A stretch of DNA of 64,000 nucleotides from Streptomyces humi (GCF_001005085.2 NZ_LBMU02000106.1:1-64000); one strand, 5' to 3'. Shown: positions 16,016 to 24,296, numbered from the stretch's first letter. Made by a program: numbers and translations. Notes: generated by a model not told the origin, from the letters alone.

Positions 16016-17758
16016 CTATTCGACGAGCTTTCCGTCCGCCGAGACGTCTTCCATCAGGGCGGCGATCTCGCCGGGGACAGGACCGATGGGTTCGCGGGTG
16101 ATGCCGTCGGTCGGGGACCAGACGAGGTTCACCTGGAGCGCGGGATCCATGTCGGGGTAGTCGCTGCGGTTGTGGCATCCGCGCGTCTCGCGTCGCTCCA
16201 GCGCCGCTTCCAGCGTGGCCTTCGCCGCCAGCGCCGACGACTTGAGGTCGAAGGCGTGGGCGAGGTCCTGGAAGCCGGCGATGTCCGGATGGACGCCGAC
16301 GTTCTCCATGCGTTTCTCGATGGCGTCGAGCTCCGCCAACCCGGTGCGCAGCCCCTCCTCGTCACGCACCACGCCCGCGTGTTCGGTCATGGTGTTGCGG
16401 ATCGCGCGCTGTAGGGCGCGCACGTTCTCGGGTCCGTCCGCGGCGAGCAGGTCGTCGACCTCCGCACGCGCCTGGGCCACCGCGGCGGCCGAGCGCGGCT
16501 GCGCGGTCAGGGACTCCGAGTAGGCGGCGGCAGCCTGCCCGGTGATGCGGCCGTACACCAGCAGCTCGATGAGGCTGTTGCCGCCGAGCCGGTTGGCGCC
16601 GTGCAGTCCGCTGGAGGCCTCACCGATGGCGTACAGGCCCCGCACGTCCGTGCTGTGGTCCTCGGGGCGGACCCAGACACCGCCCATCGAGTAGTGCGCG
16701 GTGGGCGCGACCTCGATGGGATCGCGGGTGATGTCGAGCATTTGCAGTTCCAGCAGTGTCTGGTAGACCCGCGGGAGCCGCGCCATGATCGTCTGGCGGG
16801 GCAGGTGCGAGACGTCGAGCCACACCCCGCCGTTGGGCGTGCCGCGGCCTTCCTTGATCTCGGTGTAGGAGGCGAGGGCGACCCGGTCGCGGGTGGACAG
16901 CTCCATGCGTACGGGGTCGTAGCGGTTCATGTACCGCTCGCCGAGCGCGTTGCGCAGGATGCCGCCCTCGCCGCGGGCCGCCTCGCTCACCAGGGTCCCG
17001 GCCGCGTTCTCCGGCTCGATGATGCCGGAGGGGTGGAACTGGACGAGTTCCGGGTCGCGCAGCCGGGCTCCGGCCTCCGCGGCCAGCCGGAAGGAGTCGC
17101 CGGTGTTCTCGTCGCGCCGCGAGGAGGTGCGCCGCCAGATCCGGGTGTGGCCGCCGGCCGCGAGGATGACGGCGTCCGCGTGCACTAGGTAGCGCCTGCC
17201 GTCGGCAAGGCCGAAGCCGTAGGCGCCGAAGACGGCGCCGTCGTGGACCAGGAGACGGGTGATGTAGACGTTGTCGAGCACCGGTATGTCCAGCTGGTTC
17301 GCGCGCCGGATGAGCGTGCGCTGGATCTCCAGGCCCGTGTAGTCGCCCGCGAAGGCGGTGCGGCGGAACTTGTGGGCGCCGAAGAAGCGCTGGGAGATCC
17401 GGCCGTCCCCCTCCCGGGCGAAGGCCATGCCGTAGCGCTCCAGGTCGTCGATGCCGAGGGCGGCTCCCCGGGTGACGATCTCGGCGGTGCGGGGGTCGCC
17501 GAGGAGGTAGCTCTCCTTGAGGGTGTCGGCGGCGTGCTGCTGCCAGGTGTCTTCGGGGTCCATCGTGGCCAGGGCCGCATTGATCCCGCCGGCGGCGAGA
17601 GAGGTGTGGGTGTCCTCCTTGGGGCGCTTGCCGACGGCGAGGACATCGACGCCGCTCTCGGCCAGTTCGATGGCCGCGCGCAGGCCCGCGCCGCCGGTGC
17701 CGATCACCAGCACCGTGGTGGAAAGACGTTGTTCGGTGGCAACCACGATTGCTCCCAT
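16016..17758 (-). CDS. Fumarate reductase/succinate dehydrogenase-type flavoprotein
   Basis: A protein of about 580 residues of the FAD-dependent SdhA/FrdA/L-aspartate oxidase family. The FAD-binding motif GTGGAGLRAAIELAESG is near residues 20-36. The active-site block APTAHYSMGGVWV (about 355-367) and the FAD-contacting GANRLGGNSLIE (about 394-405) are intact. A C-terminal helical domain follows with HNRSDYP. It should oxidise succinate or reduce fumarate or a related enoate, or act as an aspartate oxidase; no SdhB/C/D partner is nearby. It is divergent from a 7Fe ferredoxin, a likely electron partner. ATG 17758 is the longest start; GTG at 17746 has GGGAGC five bases upstream and may be the true one. 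Promoter P6. Confidence 0.93.
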   Translation of the reverse strand: MGAIVVATEQRLSTTVLVIGTGGAGLRAAIELAESGVDVLAVGKRPKEDTHTSLAAGGINAALATMDPEDTWQQHAADTLKESYLLGDPRTAEIVTRGAALGIDDLERYGMAFAREGDGRISQRFFGAHKFRRTAFAGDYTGLEIQRTLIRRANQLDIPVLDNVYITRLLVHDGAVFGAYGFGLADGRRYLVHADAVILAAGGHTRIWRRTSSRRDENTGDSFRLAAEAGARLRDPELVQFHPSGIIEPENAAGTLVSEAARGEGGILRNALGERYMNRYDPVRMELSTRDRVALASYTEIKEGRGTPNGGVWLDVSHLPRQTIMARLPRVYQTLLELQMLDITRDPIEVAPTAHYSMGGVWVRPEDHSTDVRGLYAIGEASSGLHGANRLGGNSLIELLVYGRITGQAAAAYSESLTAQPRSAAAVAQARAEVDDLLAADGPENVRALQRAIRNTMTEHAGVVRDEEGLRTGLAELDAIEKRMENVGVHPDIAGFQDLAHAFDLKSSALAAKATLEAALERRETRGCHNRSDYPDMDPALQVNLVWSPTDGITREPIGPVPGEIAALMEDVSADGKLVE

Positions 17759-17781
17759 CGCTCGGGGTGGTCACCTGCTAC

Positions 17782-17808
17782 GACCGGGTGCGGTGACGGT
17801 TTGTGACA
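17782..17808 (-). promoter_or_regulatory. ECF41-type promoter of flavoprotein gene (P6)
   Basis: Minus strand: TGTCACA (17808-17802), 16 bases, GGTC (17785-17782). Exact match. It is back-to-back with P7; the two -35 elements are only 24 bases apart. Confidence 0.83.
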
Positions 17809-17832
17809 CCGCCGCCCGGGCCCGCCTGTCGG

Positions 17833-17859
17833 TGTCACACCCCGGCGGCCGGGCCGGTC
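17833..17859 (+). promoter_or_regulatory. ECF41-type promoter of ferredoxin gene (P7)
   Basis: TGTCACA (17833-17839), 16 bases, GGTC (17856-17859). Exact match, 73 bases before the ferredoxin ATG at 17933. It diverges from P6. Confidence 0.83.
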
Positions 17860-17932
17860 CTACCGCACACCGGCCGGGCGCACGAAGGCCGTGCGATGCG
17901 CAACCGCTGGCCGGCGAAGGGTGGTGGGGACG

Positions 17933-18316
17933 ATGACCTATGTCATCGCGGAGCCGTGCGTCGACGTCAAGGACCGGGCGTGTGTGATCGAGTGCCCGGT
18001 CGACTGCATCTACGAGGGCGAGCGGACGCTGTACATCAATCCCTTGGAATGCGTCGACTGCCACGCCTGCGAACCGGTCTGCCCGGTCGAGGCCGTCTTT
18101 CACGAGGACGACCTGCCGGCACGGTGGGCGCAGTACCGGTCCGTGAACGCCGAGTACTTCCGTGACGCGCCGGGGGAGGACACCGGGCGGGCCGCGCGGG
18201 CCGACCACCCCGTGGTCGCCGCTCTGCCCCCGCAGCACGCGGTCAGGAACGACCTGTCCGGGTTCGCCGCCCGTAAGGAGGAGGCCGCCGACGCCGACCT
18301 GTGGTTCCCGTGGTGA
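17933..18316 (+). CDS. 7Fe ferredoxin ([3Fe-4S][4Fe-4S], FdxA type)
   Basis: A 127-residue ferredoxin. Cysteines 9, 17, 21, 25 and 40, 43, 46, 50 occur in the contexts EPCVDVKDRACVIECPVDC and ECVDCHACEPVCP, the pattern of actinobacterial 7Fe ferredoxins. The C-terminal tail, also family-typical, includes VVAALPPQ. It is a soluble one-electron carrier. GGTGGGGACG precedes the ATG at 17933; an upstream in-frame ATG at 17891 lacks support. Divergent transcription with the flavoprotein from paired ECF41-type promoters suggests the two proteins work together. Confidence 0.95.
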   Translation: MTYVIAEPCVDVKDRACVIECPVDCIYEGERTLYINPLECVDCHACEPVCPVEAVFHEDDLPARWAQYRSVNAEYFRDAPGEDTGRAARADHPVVAALPPQHAVRNDLSGFAARKEEAADADLWFPW

Positions 18317-18319
18317 ACC

Positions 18320-18345
18320 GCCCGGCCCGGTGCGGCGGGCCGGGC
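18320..18345. terminator. Hairpin after ferredoxin gene
   Basis: GCCCGGCCCG (18320-18329) pairs perfectly with CGGGCCGGGC (18336-18345) across 6 bases, directly after the ferredoxin stop codon. Confidence 0.6.
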
Positions 18346-18350
18346 CCTGG

Positions 18351-18424
18351 GCGTGCGGCGGACCGGCGGGTCAGGCCCCTGGGGACGGCGTGCGGCGGAC
18401 CGGCGGTTCAGGCCCCCGGAGACG
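18351..18424. repeat. Two tandem 37-bp direct repeats
   Basis: Positions 18351-18387 and 18388-18424 are near-identical, starting GCGTGCGGCGGACCGGCGG and ending GACG with three mismatches. They lie between convergent ferredoxin and sigma genes. No function is evident. Confidence 0.8.
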
Positions 18425-18441
18425 GCCTGCGGGGGTGCGGG

Positions 18442-19338
18442 TCAGGCGCCCAGGGACAGGACGTAGGGGTTCAGCTTGACCGGGTTCATCACCCACATGA
18501 TGCGCTCGATGCCGTCCTCGGACGCGTCCACGCACAACAGGGCCACCGGGGCGTTGTCCCGTGCGATGAGCACGGCGGGCCAGCCGTTGGCCTCGACGAA
18601 CCGGGTCTCGGCATCAGGCCAGAACCGCGGGGCGAAGGCGGCCAGGTACCGGGAGACGTGATCGCGGCCGACGACGGGAATCCTGGACGCGCCACGGATG
18701 CCGCCGCCGTCCGAGTAGCTGACGACGTCCGAGGTCAGCAGGTCCTCCAGGGTGGAGAGATCTCCCGTGCGCGCGGCGGAGAGGAAGCCTTCGAGCAGAC
18801 GCCGGTGGGCCGCGGGGCTGACGCGCTCCTTGCGCTCGGCGCCCAGGTGCTTGCGCGCCCGGCTGACCAGCTGCCGGGCGTTCGCGTCGCTGGTCTCCAG
18901 GATGTCGGCGACCCGCTGGTAGGGGTAGTCGAAGGCCTCCCGCAGCACGTAGGCGGCACGTTCGACCGGGTTGAGCTTCTCCATCAGCAACAGCACCGCC
19001 AGCTCGACCGCCTCGGCGCGTTCCGCCCCCAGGTGCGGGTCCTGGGTGGTGTCGACCGGCTCGGGGAGCCAGGGCCCGACGTAGGACTCCCGGCGTACCC
19101 GAGCGGACTGGGCCAGGTTGATCGCGAGCCGGGTGGTGACCGTGGTCAGGAAGGCGGCCGGCTCATGGATCTGCGCGCGGTCGGTGTTCTGCCAGCGCAG
19201 CCAGGCGTCCTGGACGATGTCCTCCGCCTCGACGGCACTGCCGAGGATGCGGTACGCGATGCCGAACATCCGGGGTCTGGCCGAGAGGAAGTCGTCGAGA
19301 CCGCGGTCGGACGTGTCGGGGTGGGCGCCAGCGCGCAT
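18442..19338 (-). CDS. ECF41-family (SigJ-like) RNA polymerase sigma factor, second copy
   Basis: A 298-residue ECF41 sigma factor. Region 2 is about residues 18-85 (MFGIAYRILGSAVEAEDIVQ), the WLPEP linker is at 90-94, region 4 is about 110-168 (RVADILETSDANARQLVSRARKHL) and a SnoaL-like extension runs to the end. The extension keeps SDGGGIRG, close to the family DGGG motif, and ends with NPVKL in place of NPDKL. Regulatory control through the fused extension is expected. AAGGGAC lies before the ATG at 19338. Unlike the sigma gene at 13902, it has no TGTCACA-N16-GGTC promoter, so it may be the primary or signal-linked member, or be read by another factor. Confidence 0.93.
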   Translation of the reverse strand: MRAGAHPDTSDRGLDDFLSARPRMFGIAYRILGSAVEAEDIVQDAWLRWQNTDRAQIHEPAAFLTTVTTRLAINLAQSARVRRESYVGPWLPEPVDTTQDPHLGAERAEAVELAVLLLMEKLNPVERAAYVLREAFDYPYQRVADILETSDANARQLVSRARKHLGAERKERVSPAAHRRLLEGFLSAARTGDLSTLEDLLTSDVVSYSDGGGIRGASRIPVVGRDHVSRYLAAFAPRFWPDAETRFVEANGWPAVLIARDNAPVALLCVDASEDGIERIMWVMNPVKLNPYVLSLGA

Positions 19339-19557
19339 GGGTCGTCCCTTCTGGCTTTGCGCCCTACATGCTACGCGCGAGAATTAGGGGTACGCGCTGC
19401 GGGCCGCATCTGCTCACGCTATCTCTTTCGCGATCTCCGGTCACACGGTGGCAATCGTCGCGTCCGATCCACCCGATTCGCCCCCTCCGGTTCCGCTCGC
19501 CGCCCCATGCTCCCGAAGACCGCGGTCGGCGGCTGGAAGGGCTGTGAGGAGGCCGGT

Positions 19558-19584
19558 TGTCACACATGCGCCCGGTCCCCGGTC
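19558..19584 (+). promoter_or_regulatory. ECF41-type promoter (P8)
   Basis: TGTCACA (19558-19564), 16 bases, GGTC (19581-19584). Exact match, 43 bases before the GTG start of the cupin at 19628. Confidence 0.8.
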
Positions 19585-19627
19585 ATGAGTGACGAACGAT
19601 GTTCACGCCTACGGAAGGTGCAACACA

Positions 19628-20104
19628 GTGTCGGACAACATGACAGCACACGACCACTCCGCTCACGGCCACCACGGGCACCACGGGCACGGCGACCAGG
19701 AGGGGACCGCCGGCTGGATGACGGCGGCCAAGGTGCTCCAGGACGCCGCACCGATCACCGTCCCGGAGGGGGCGTCGGCGATGACCATTCTCGTCGAGTG
19801 GGAGCCGGGCGACCCGGGCACGCCCCCGCACCGGCACTCCGGCCCCGCCTTCGGCTACGTCGTCGAGGGCGCGGTCCGTTTCGAGCTGGAGGGCGAGCCC
19901 GAGCGCGTGGTGGAGGCGGGCGGCACCTTCTGGGAGCCCGGCGGAGACGCCATCCACTACCAGGACGGCAACGCGCTTTCCGACGCGCGGACCCGGTTCG
20001 TGGTGACCATGATGTGTGCTCCGGGCAAGCCCATGCTGGAGCTGGTCGACGAGAAGGAACTGGCGGAGCGCGCCCACCTGCGGGCACCGCGCCCCACCGC
20101 CTGA
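19628..20104 (+). CDS. Cupin protein with His-rich N-terminus
   Basis: A 158-residue single-domain cupin. The first motif is PGDPGTPPHRHSGPAFGYVVEG (second His of HRH), the second EPGGDAIHYQDGN. The N-terminus carries a striking metal-binding stretch, HDHSAHGHHGHHGHGD, absent from the paralogue at 39059, which is otherwise very similar to its C-terminal RAHLRAPRPT. Substrate and metal are unknown. The GTG at 19628 is preceded by GGAAGG at nine bases; ATG 19640 is an alternative. P8 sits directly upstream. A membrane protein gene follows after 17 bp and may be co-transcribed. Confidence 0.88.
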   Translation: MSDNMTAHDHSAHGHHGHHGHGDQEGTAGWMTAAKVLQDAAPITVPEGASAMTILVEWEPGDPGTPPHRHSGPAFGYVVEGAVRFELEGEPERVVEAGGTFWEPGGDAIHYQDGNALSDARTRFVVTMMCAPGKPMLELVDEKELAERAHLRAPRPTA

Positions 20105-20121
20105 CCGGGCACGGACCCGCC

Positions 20122-20742
20122 ATGGGCACGCCTGTCGTCCTGGTGCACTGCCTGCTGACGCTGCTGTTCGTGGCGGTGCTCCTGCATGTGCTGGCGCGGG
20201 GCGTCGGGTCACCCAGGGCCGGGTTCGGTGTCCGGCTGGACCGGTTGCTGGCCGCCGCCATGGCCGCGTCCATGGCGGCGATGCCCTGGACCGACGTCCG
20301 CGCGGGGCCCGCTGCCGTCGCCGGCGGTGTCTGCGCCGCCGGGGCGGTGTGGTTTCTCCTGCCGGTCGGCCGCCGGGTGGCCGGGAGGACGGCGGCGATG
20401 ATCCACCGGCTGCCGCACGCGGCCGGTATGGCCGCGATGGCCTGGATGCTGCGCGTGCCGCACACCGGGACCGGACCGGCGCACGCACATCTCGGGTCGG
20501 CCGCGCTCTCCACCGGGCCCGGCGCTCCGGTCGCTGGTGCCCCTCTCGGCGGCTCCGTGATCACGCTGTCGCTGGCGTCCTGCCTGCTGGCGTATGCGCT
20601 GTGGTCGCTGACCCGCCCCATGCCCTCACTGCGCTCGGCCGTGAGCGCGGCGCGCCGTGCCGCGGCGGCGACGCCGGCACGGCACGTGGGTGAAGGAGCG
20701 ATGGCGCTCGGGACGGCCGTGATGCTGGTCCTGCCCCACTGA
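20122..20742 (+). CDS. DUF5134-type integral membrane protein
   Basis: A 206-residue membrane protein with about five to six hydrophobic segments, starting with VLVHCLLTLLFVAVLLHVLA. It resembles actinobacterial DUF5134 proteins, whose Met- and His-containing helices are often linked to metal, mainly copper, handling. Function is not established. It starts 17 bp after the His-rich cupin and is likely translated from the same P8 transcript, which would fit a shared metal-related role. A strong hairpin follows. Confidence 0.8.
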   Translation: MGTPVVLVHCLLTLLFVAVLLHVLARGVGSPRAGFGVRLDRLLAAAMAASMAAMPWTDVRAGPAAVAGGVCAAGAVWFLLPVGRRVAGRTAAMIHRLPHAAGMAAMAWMLRVPHTGTGPAHAHLGSAALSTGPGAPVAGAPLGGSVITLSLASCLLAYALWSLTRPMPSLRSAVSAARRAAAATPARHVGEGAMALGTAVMLVLPH

Positions 20743-20782
20743 GCGCGGCACGAAGAACCGGCCGCCCGCCCGGCACGGCGAA

Positions 20783-20831
20783 GGCGCGGTGGCCCGCGGT
20801 CATGCGCTGACTGACCGCGGACCACCGCGCC
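20783..20831. terminator. Bidirectional hairpin between convergent units
   Basis: The arm GGCGCGGTGGCCCGCGGTCA (20783-20802) pairs with 20812-20831 with a single central mismatch over a 9-base loop. It lies between the DUF5134 gene (plus) and the LuxC-like gene (minus). Confidence 0.78.
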
Positions 20832-20911
20832 GGACGGCCGGAGCGAGGGTCGTCGCCCCGCCGACGGGGCGGGCGCCGCTCACGGCAGGCCCGCGCCGAG
20901 GCGAGCGTCGT

Positions 20912-22306
20912 TCAGGACGGGCCCTCGTACACCGCCTTGCTCCGCATCAGGAAGTCGGAGAGATAGCTGTCGTGGGGGACGCCCGGCGACATCCAGTGGG
21001 TCGGCTGATCCCCGAAATACACGTTGGCGATGCCGGGTTCCGCGACCAGGGCCTCCCACAGGTCCCGGTCCCGGGTGAGCGCCGACAGCACGAGCGTGCC
21101 GCGCAGCGGCGCCATGCCGTCCGCGCGGGTCCAGGGGGCGATCCACACGCAGGGGAAGGGCAGTTCGGTGCGCAGTTGCGGGGCTCGGGCGTTCGCGGTC
21201 TGGTGCACGGCGGGGCGCAGTACGGCGCTGCCGTCTCCGAGGTCGTCGGCGATTCCGCCGCCGCCGAGCCAGGCGTGCGTCCCGGCCGCCACCGTTCTCA
21301 GATACGCGCTGAGGGCTCGCGCCCGCTCCTGCGGGCACACCGGCAGCCGGGCCCTCTCGTCCTGCGGGGGAAGGCTGGGCAGGACGGCCAGACGTGCCGC
21401 GAGGGCTTCGGCGAGCGGGGTCGGGTCGCCCTCGACGAGGACGGCGGTGGCGTTGACGCACGCGGTGCCGCTCTCGCCGGCCACGGACGCGACGAGGGCG
21501 TCCAGATGGTCACGCCAGTCGGTGTCCGCGGTGATGAGGATCTTCGACCGTCCCGGTCCCTGCGGCAGGATCCTGGCGTCGTGCGCGTACTTGGTCACCA
21601 CGTCGTCGCCGCCGTAGACCACGGCCCGGTCCGCCCCGTGGACGAGCGTGTCGGCGGTCGCGTGGTCGGTGGGCAGCAGCATGAGCTGGTCGTCCCGGAT
21701 TCCCGCCTGACGCAGTGCCGCGACGAGCCGGTAGGGGGTGAAGGGCTCGCGCCGGGACGGACGCACGGCGACGCGGTAACCCAGCGCGAGTGCCTCCAGC
21801 CAGGCACGGTGTACGCCGGGGTGGTTGCCGGACGCGTTGACGGCGAACACGTCGCCCTGACGCGCCCACACCGTGTGCGTCTCGTGCAGGACGTGGTCGC
21901 TGAGGTCGCGGGCGGCGCCGCGCGGCCTGCCACGGTCGGCGGACGAGGCGGCATGCCGTACGAAGTGCGCCGTGCCCCGGGTCGCGGCGCGCACCACGGC
22001 GAGGGGCGTGCCCGAGGTCCGGCTGACGAGGCGTTCGTACTCCCGGACGCTCAATCCCCCCACGGTGCCCGCGGCGAAAACCTCCCCGGCGGTGGCGAAC
22101 ACGGTCTCCAGGCCGGCCGCGGCGATCGGCGGCGCCTGGCGCAGGACGCCGATCGCCCGGGCCACGTACAGCGGCGGAACCAGACTCAGCCGCGCGATCG
22201 GGGTACCGGCCACGTCGGTCACCGTGCTCGGCACACGTGTGCGGTAGGTGCCCCGCGGGCCCAGGGCGTCGAGGTACAGCGGCTCGGTGGCCGGTACGCG
22301 GGCCAT
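20912..22306 (-). CDS. LuxC-like acyl-CoA/acyl-protein reductase
   Basis: A 464-residue protein of the LuxC/aldehyde-dehydrogenase superfamily, which reduces an activated acyl group to an aldehyde with NADPH. The likely catalytic thiol is about Cys283 in GESGTACVNATAV. The middle has NASGNHPGVHRAWLEALALG, typical of this branch. The ATG at 22306 overlaps the stop of the preceding gene as TGATG, so translation is coupled. The upstream partner is an acyl-activating enzyme, reproducing the LuxE-LuxC logic of fatty acid reductase, although no luciferase is present. A longer in-frame reading to 23674 crosses the neighbour in the wrong frame and is rejected. Confidence 0.82.
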   Translation of the reverse strand: MARVPATEPLYLDALGPRGTYRTRVPSTVTDVAGTPIARLSLVPPLYVARAIGVLRQAPPIAAAGLETVFATAGEVFAAGTVGGLSVREYERLVSRTSGTPLAVVRAATRGTAHFVRHAASSADRGRPRGAARDLSDHVLHETHTVWARQGDVFAVNASGNHPGVHRAWLEALALGYRVAVRPSRREPFTPYRLVAALRQAGIRDDQLMLLPTDHATADTLVHGADRAVVYGGDDVVTKYAHDARILPQGPGRSKILITADTDWRDHLDALVASVAGESGTACVNATAVLVEGDPTPLAEALAARLAVLPSLPPQDERARLPVCPQERARALSAYLRTVAAGTHAWLGGGGIADDLGDGSAVLRPAVHQTANARAPQLRTELPFPCVWIAPWTRADGMAPLRGTLVLSALTRDRDLWEALVAEPGIANVYFGDQPTHWMSPGVPHDSYLSDFLMRSKAVYEGPS

Positions 22307-23406
22307 CAGTAGACACCCGCGATGACCGTCGCACCCTCGACCGCGGGAGCCGGCGAGACGTCGGCGACGGCGTCCCCGGCGTGGCCCTCGGCCGGGCGGA
22401 CCCGCAACGCGGTGTCCCGCTCCCTGTTGTTGGGGATCAGCATGGACTTGCTGACGTGGCTCACCACCACCTGGCCCCGCTCGCCCTCCGCCACCGGTCG
22501 CCCGGTGTCGGGATCCACGACGCTCAGGAAGACGTACGGCGAGACCGGGTCGAACACACACGGCTCCGACGCCGTGAGACCGCCCCGCTCCACAAGCGAG
22601 GTGAGCATCATGGTGTTGCCGTACATGCCGATCACCGGCACGTCGGGAAACACCTCGGTCCGCAACAGGTCCCGGGTGTCGGGATCCATGTGGGTGCCGC
22701 CCCAGATGATCGCCCGGGCTTTGCCGTTGATGACCTCCACGAGGTCGCTGTCCTGGGCGAAGCGCTCCAGCATCGGGGTGGTGGCGGCTATGACACCGAT
22801 GTCCTGGCCGTGCAGGACGCGCCGGCACTGGTCCACGAGGTGGCCGGTGTAGGCGTCGGCCTCGTCGCGACGGCCCGCGGCGACGAGCTTCTTGACCCAG
22901 CGGGGGTCCATGTCCACCCCCAGCCCGGGGCTGCCGAGACCTGCCGCGGCCCGTTGCAGCACATCGCCCACGAGGTGCGGGCCGGTCGGCGCCACGGTCA
23001 GCCACAGTGCGCCGACGGGCAGTGCGTGCTCCCGGAGCCGGCGGGTCACCTGCTCGCTGCCGTGCCGCGCCCAGTCGTCCATCTGCACGACCCGCCTGGG
23101 TGCCCCGGTCGTGCCGCCGCTCTCGAACACGTGCAGCGGACGGGCCTGCCGACCGTAGCCGCGGGGGACGAGATCGGACACCCGCACATCGCGCAGCTCG
23201 TCCGTCAGATCGGGAAAGAGCGCCAGGTCCGCCACGCCCCTGACGTCGTGGCGGGGGTCGAAACCGAGCCGGTCGACCCGTTCCAGCCAGTACCAGGACC
23301 CCGTCTCGGGAGTGAAGTGCCACCGCATGGCCGCCCTGACGTATTCGTCGGGGTCCACCCCGTCGAAGGGGCCGGCGTCCAGAACGGTGAATGCGTCCAT
23401 CGGCAT
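22306..23406 (-). CDS. Acyl-activating enzyme (LuxE/AMP-dependent synthetase-like)
   Basis: A 366-residue adenylate-forming-type protein. The phosphate-binding loop is seen as FESGGTTGAPRRVVQMDDW (about residues 93-111), and IGMYGNTMM and the hinge-like TGRPVAEGERGQVVVSHVS follow. It is shorter than full acyl-CoA ligases and resembles LuxE/phenazine-type or CapK-like members that transfer an activated acyl group to a thiol. Next to a LuxC-like reductase it probably activates a carboxylic acid for reduction to an aldehyde. The ATG at 23406 follows GAAAGGCGG. Promoter P9 lies 92 bases upstream. Confidence 0.82.
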   Translation of the reverse strand: MPMDAFTVLDAGPFDGVDPDEYVRAAMRWHFTPETGSWYWLERVDRLGFDPRHDVRGVADLALFPDLTDELRDVRVSDLVPRGYGRQARPLHVFESGGTTGAPRRVVQMDDWARHGSEQVTRRLREHALPVGALWLTVAPTGPHLVGDVLQRAAAGLGSPGLGVDMDPRWVKKLVAAGRRDEADAYTGHLVDQCRRVLHGQDIGVIAATTPMLERFAQDSDLVEVINGKARAIIWGGTHMDPDTRDLLRTEVFPDVPVIGMYGNTMMLTSLVERGGLTASEPCVFDPVSPYVFLSVVDPDTGRPVAEGERGQVVVSHVSKSMLIPNNRERDTALRVRPAEGHAGDAVADVSPAPAVEGATVIAGVY

Positions 23407-23497
23407 GGAACCGCCTTTCTCGAAGTCGCTGAGGGCGGACGCGTGAGAGCCGCGCGTCCCGGGCGGTCCCGCGGGTCCGACCCGCACTCGCAGAGAG

Positions 23498-23524
23498 GAC
23501 CGAGCGGCTCAGGCGTATGTGACA
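23498..23524 (-). promoter_or_regulatory. ECF41-type promoter of acyl-activation/reduction operon (P9)
   Basis: Minus strand: TGTCACA (23524-23518), 16 bases, GGTC (23501-23498). Exact match. It diverges from P10, with 50 bases between the -35 elements. Confidence 0.8.
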
Positions 23525-23574
23525 GCCCCTCGGAAACGCGGCAGCGCCCAGTGCCGGTACCGATACCGGCACAC

Positions 23575-23601
23575 CGTCACAACGGCCCGTGTCTCCCGGT
23601 C
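23575..23601 (+). promoter_or_regulatory. ECF41-type promoter of GNAT gene (P10)
   Basis: CGTCACA (23575-23581), 16 bases, GGTC (23598-23601). One mismatch to the consensus. It faces the acetyltransferase gene at 23673. Confidence 0.7.
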
Positions 23602-23672
23602 TGATGACTGGGCCGAAGCCCACCGGCGGTGTGCCGAGGCCGAGGGCGAGGGAGAAGAAGAGGGAGAGGGAC

Positions 23673-24296
23673 ATGCGACAGGGACTGCGGATCGTACGCG
23701 TCGACCAGGACGACGAGCCGCGTGTGGCCGCTCTGCACCGCCGGTGCTCCGCCGCAGCCCGGTGGCACCGCTACCACCGGGCCATGGGCGACCCCGACAC
23801 CTACCTGGGGCCGCTGCTGTCCCGGCCCCACTCGGTGCACCTGGCGGTGCAGGACCCGCGAGAGCGGCTCGTCGCGATAGGGCATCTGCTGCCGGACGAC
23901 GGTGACGCCGAGGCAGCGCTGCTGGTGGAGGACACCTGGCAGAACAGCGGGTTGGGCACCCGGCTCCTGGAAGAACTCGGCCGGTTCGCCGTCGCCTTGG
24001 GCGTACCTGAGGTCTACGGCGTCATCCACCCCGACGACGCCCGCATGTCGGCCGTGCTGCACCGCACCGGCGTTCCGTTGCGCACGGTCCTGGAGACGGG
24101 CGGTGCGACGACGGTCCGGGCCCGGACGCAGGACATCGGCCTCGCCCTCGCCTGCCCGCCCACGCGGCGGGGGTGGTGGCAACGCGGTGCTCGAAAACAC
24201 CGTGTGTCGGGGTCGTCGGCATGCCCCCGGGCCCCTGAAGCTGGAGTTCAGCGGCTTCTCCGGCGCTCCTTCAAGGACGCGTCGCCTACTCGCTGA
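23673..24296 (+). CDS. GNAT-family N-acetyltransferase
   Basis: A 207-residue GNAT protein. The acetyl-CoA site is LLVEDTWQNSGLGTRLLEEL (about residues 84-103; the Q/RxxGxG/A equivalent is QNSGLG). GNAT proteins acetylate amines or protein lysines; the acceptor is unknown. The last 40 residues are rich in Arg/Gly and may be non-homologous. GGGAGAGGGAC precedes the ATG at 23673. It is divergent from the acyl-activation/reduction operon and both have ECF41-type promoters. Confidence 0.85.
   Translation: MRQGLRIVRVDQDDEPRVAALHRRCSAAARWHRYHRAMGDPDTYLGPLLSRPHSVHLAVQDPRERLVAIGHLLPDDGDAEAALLVEDTWQNSGLGTRLLEELGRFAVALGVPEVYGVIHPDDARMSAVLHRTGVPLRTVLETGGATTVRARTQDIGLALACPPTRRGWWQRGARKHRVSGSSACPRAPEAGVQRLLRRSFKDASPTR

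Noticed and set aside
19439..19464. GGTCACA-N15-CGTC upstream of the cupin at 19628
   Set aside because: Wrong first base and wrong spacer, and a perfect element (P8) lies closer to the gene.
18301..20742. An 813-codon plus-strand frame
   Set aside because: Most is antisense to the ECF41 gene at 18442; only the last part, from 20122, is a real gene (DUF5134).
20912..23674. A 920-codon open frame covering the LuxC-like and acyl-activating genes
   Set aside because: The N-terminal half is the wrong frame of the acyl-activating gene and is low-complexity Arg/Gly; the real LuxC-like start is ATG 22306, in a TGATG overlap.
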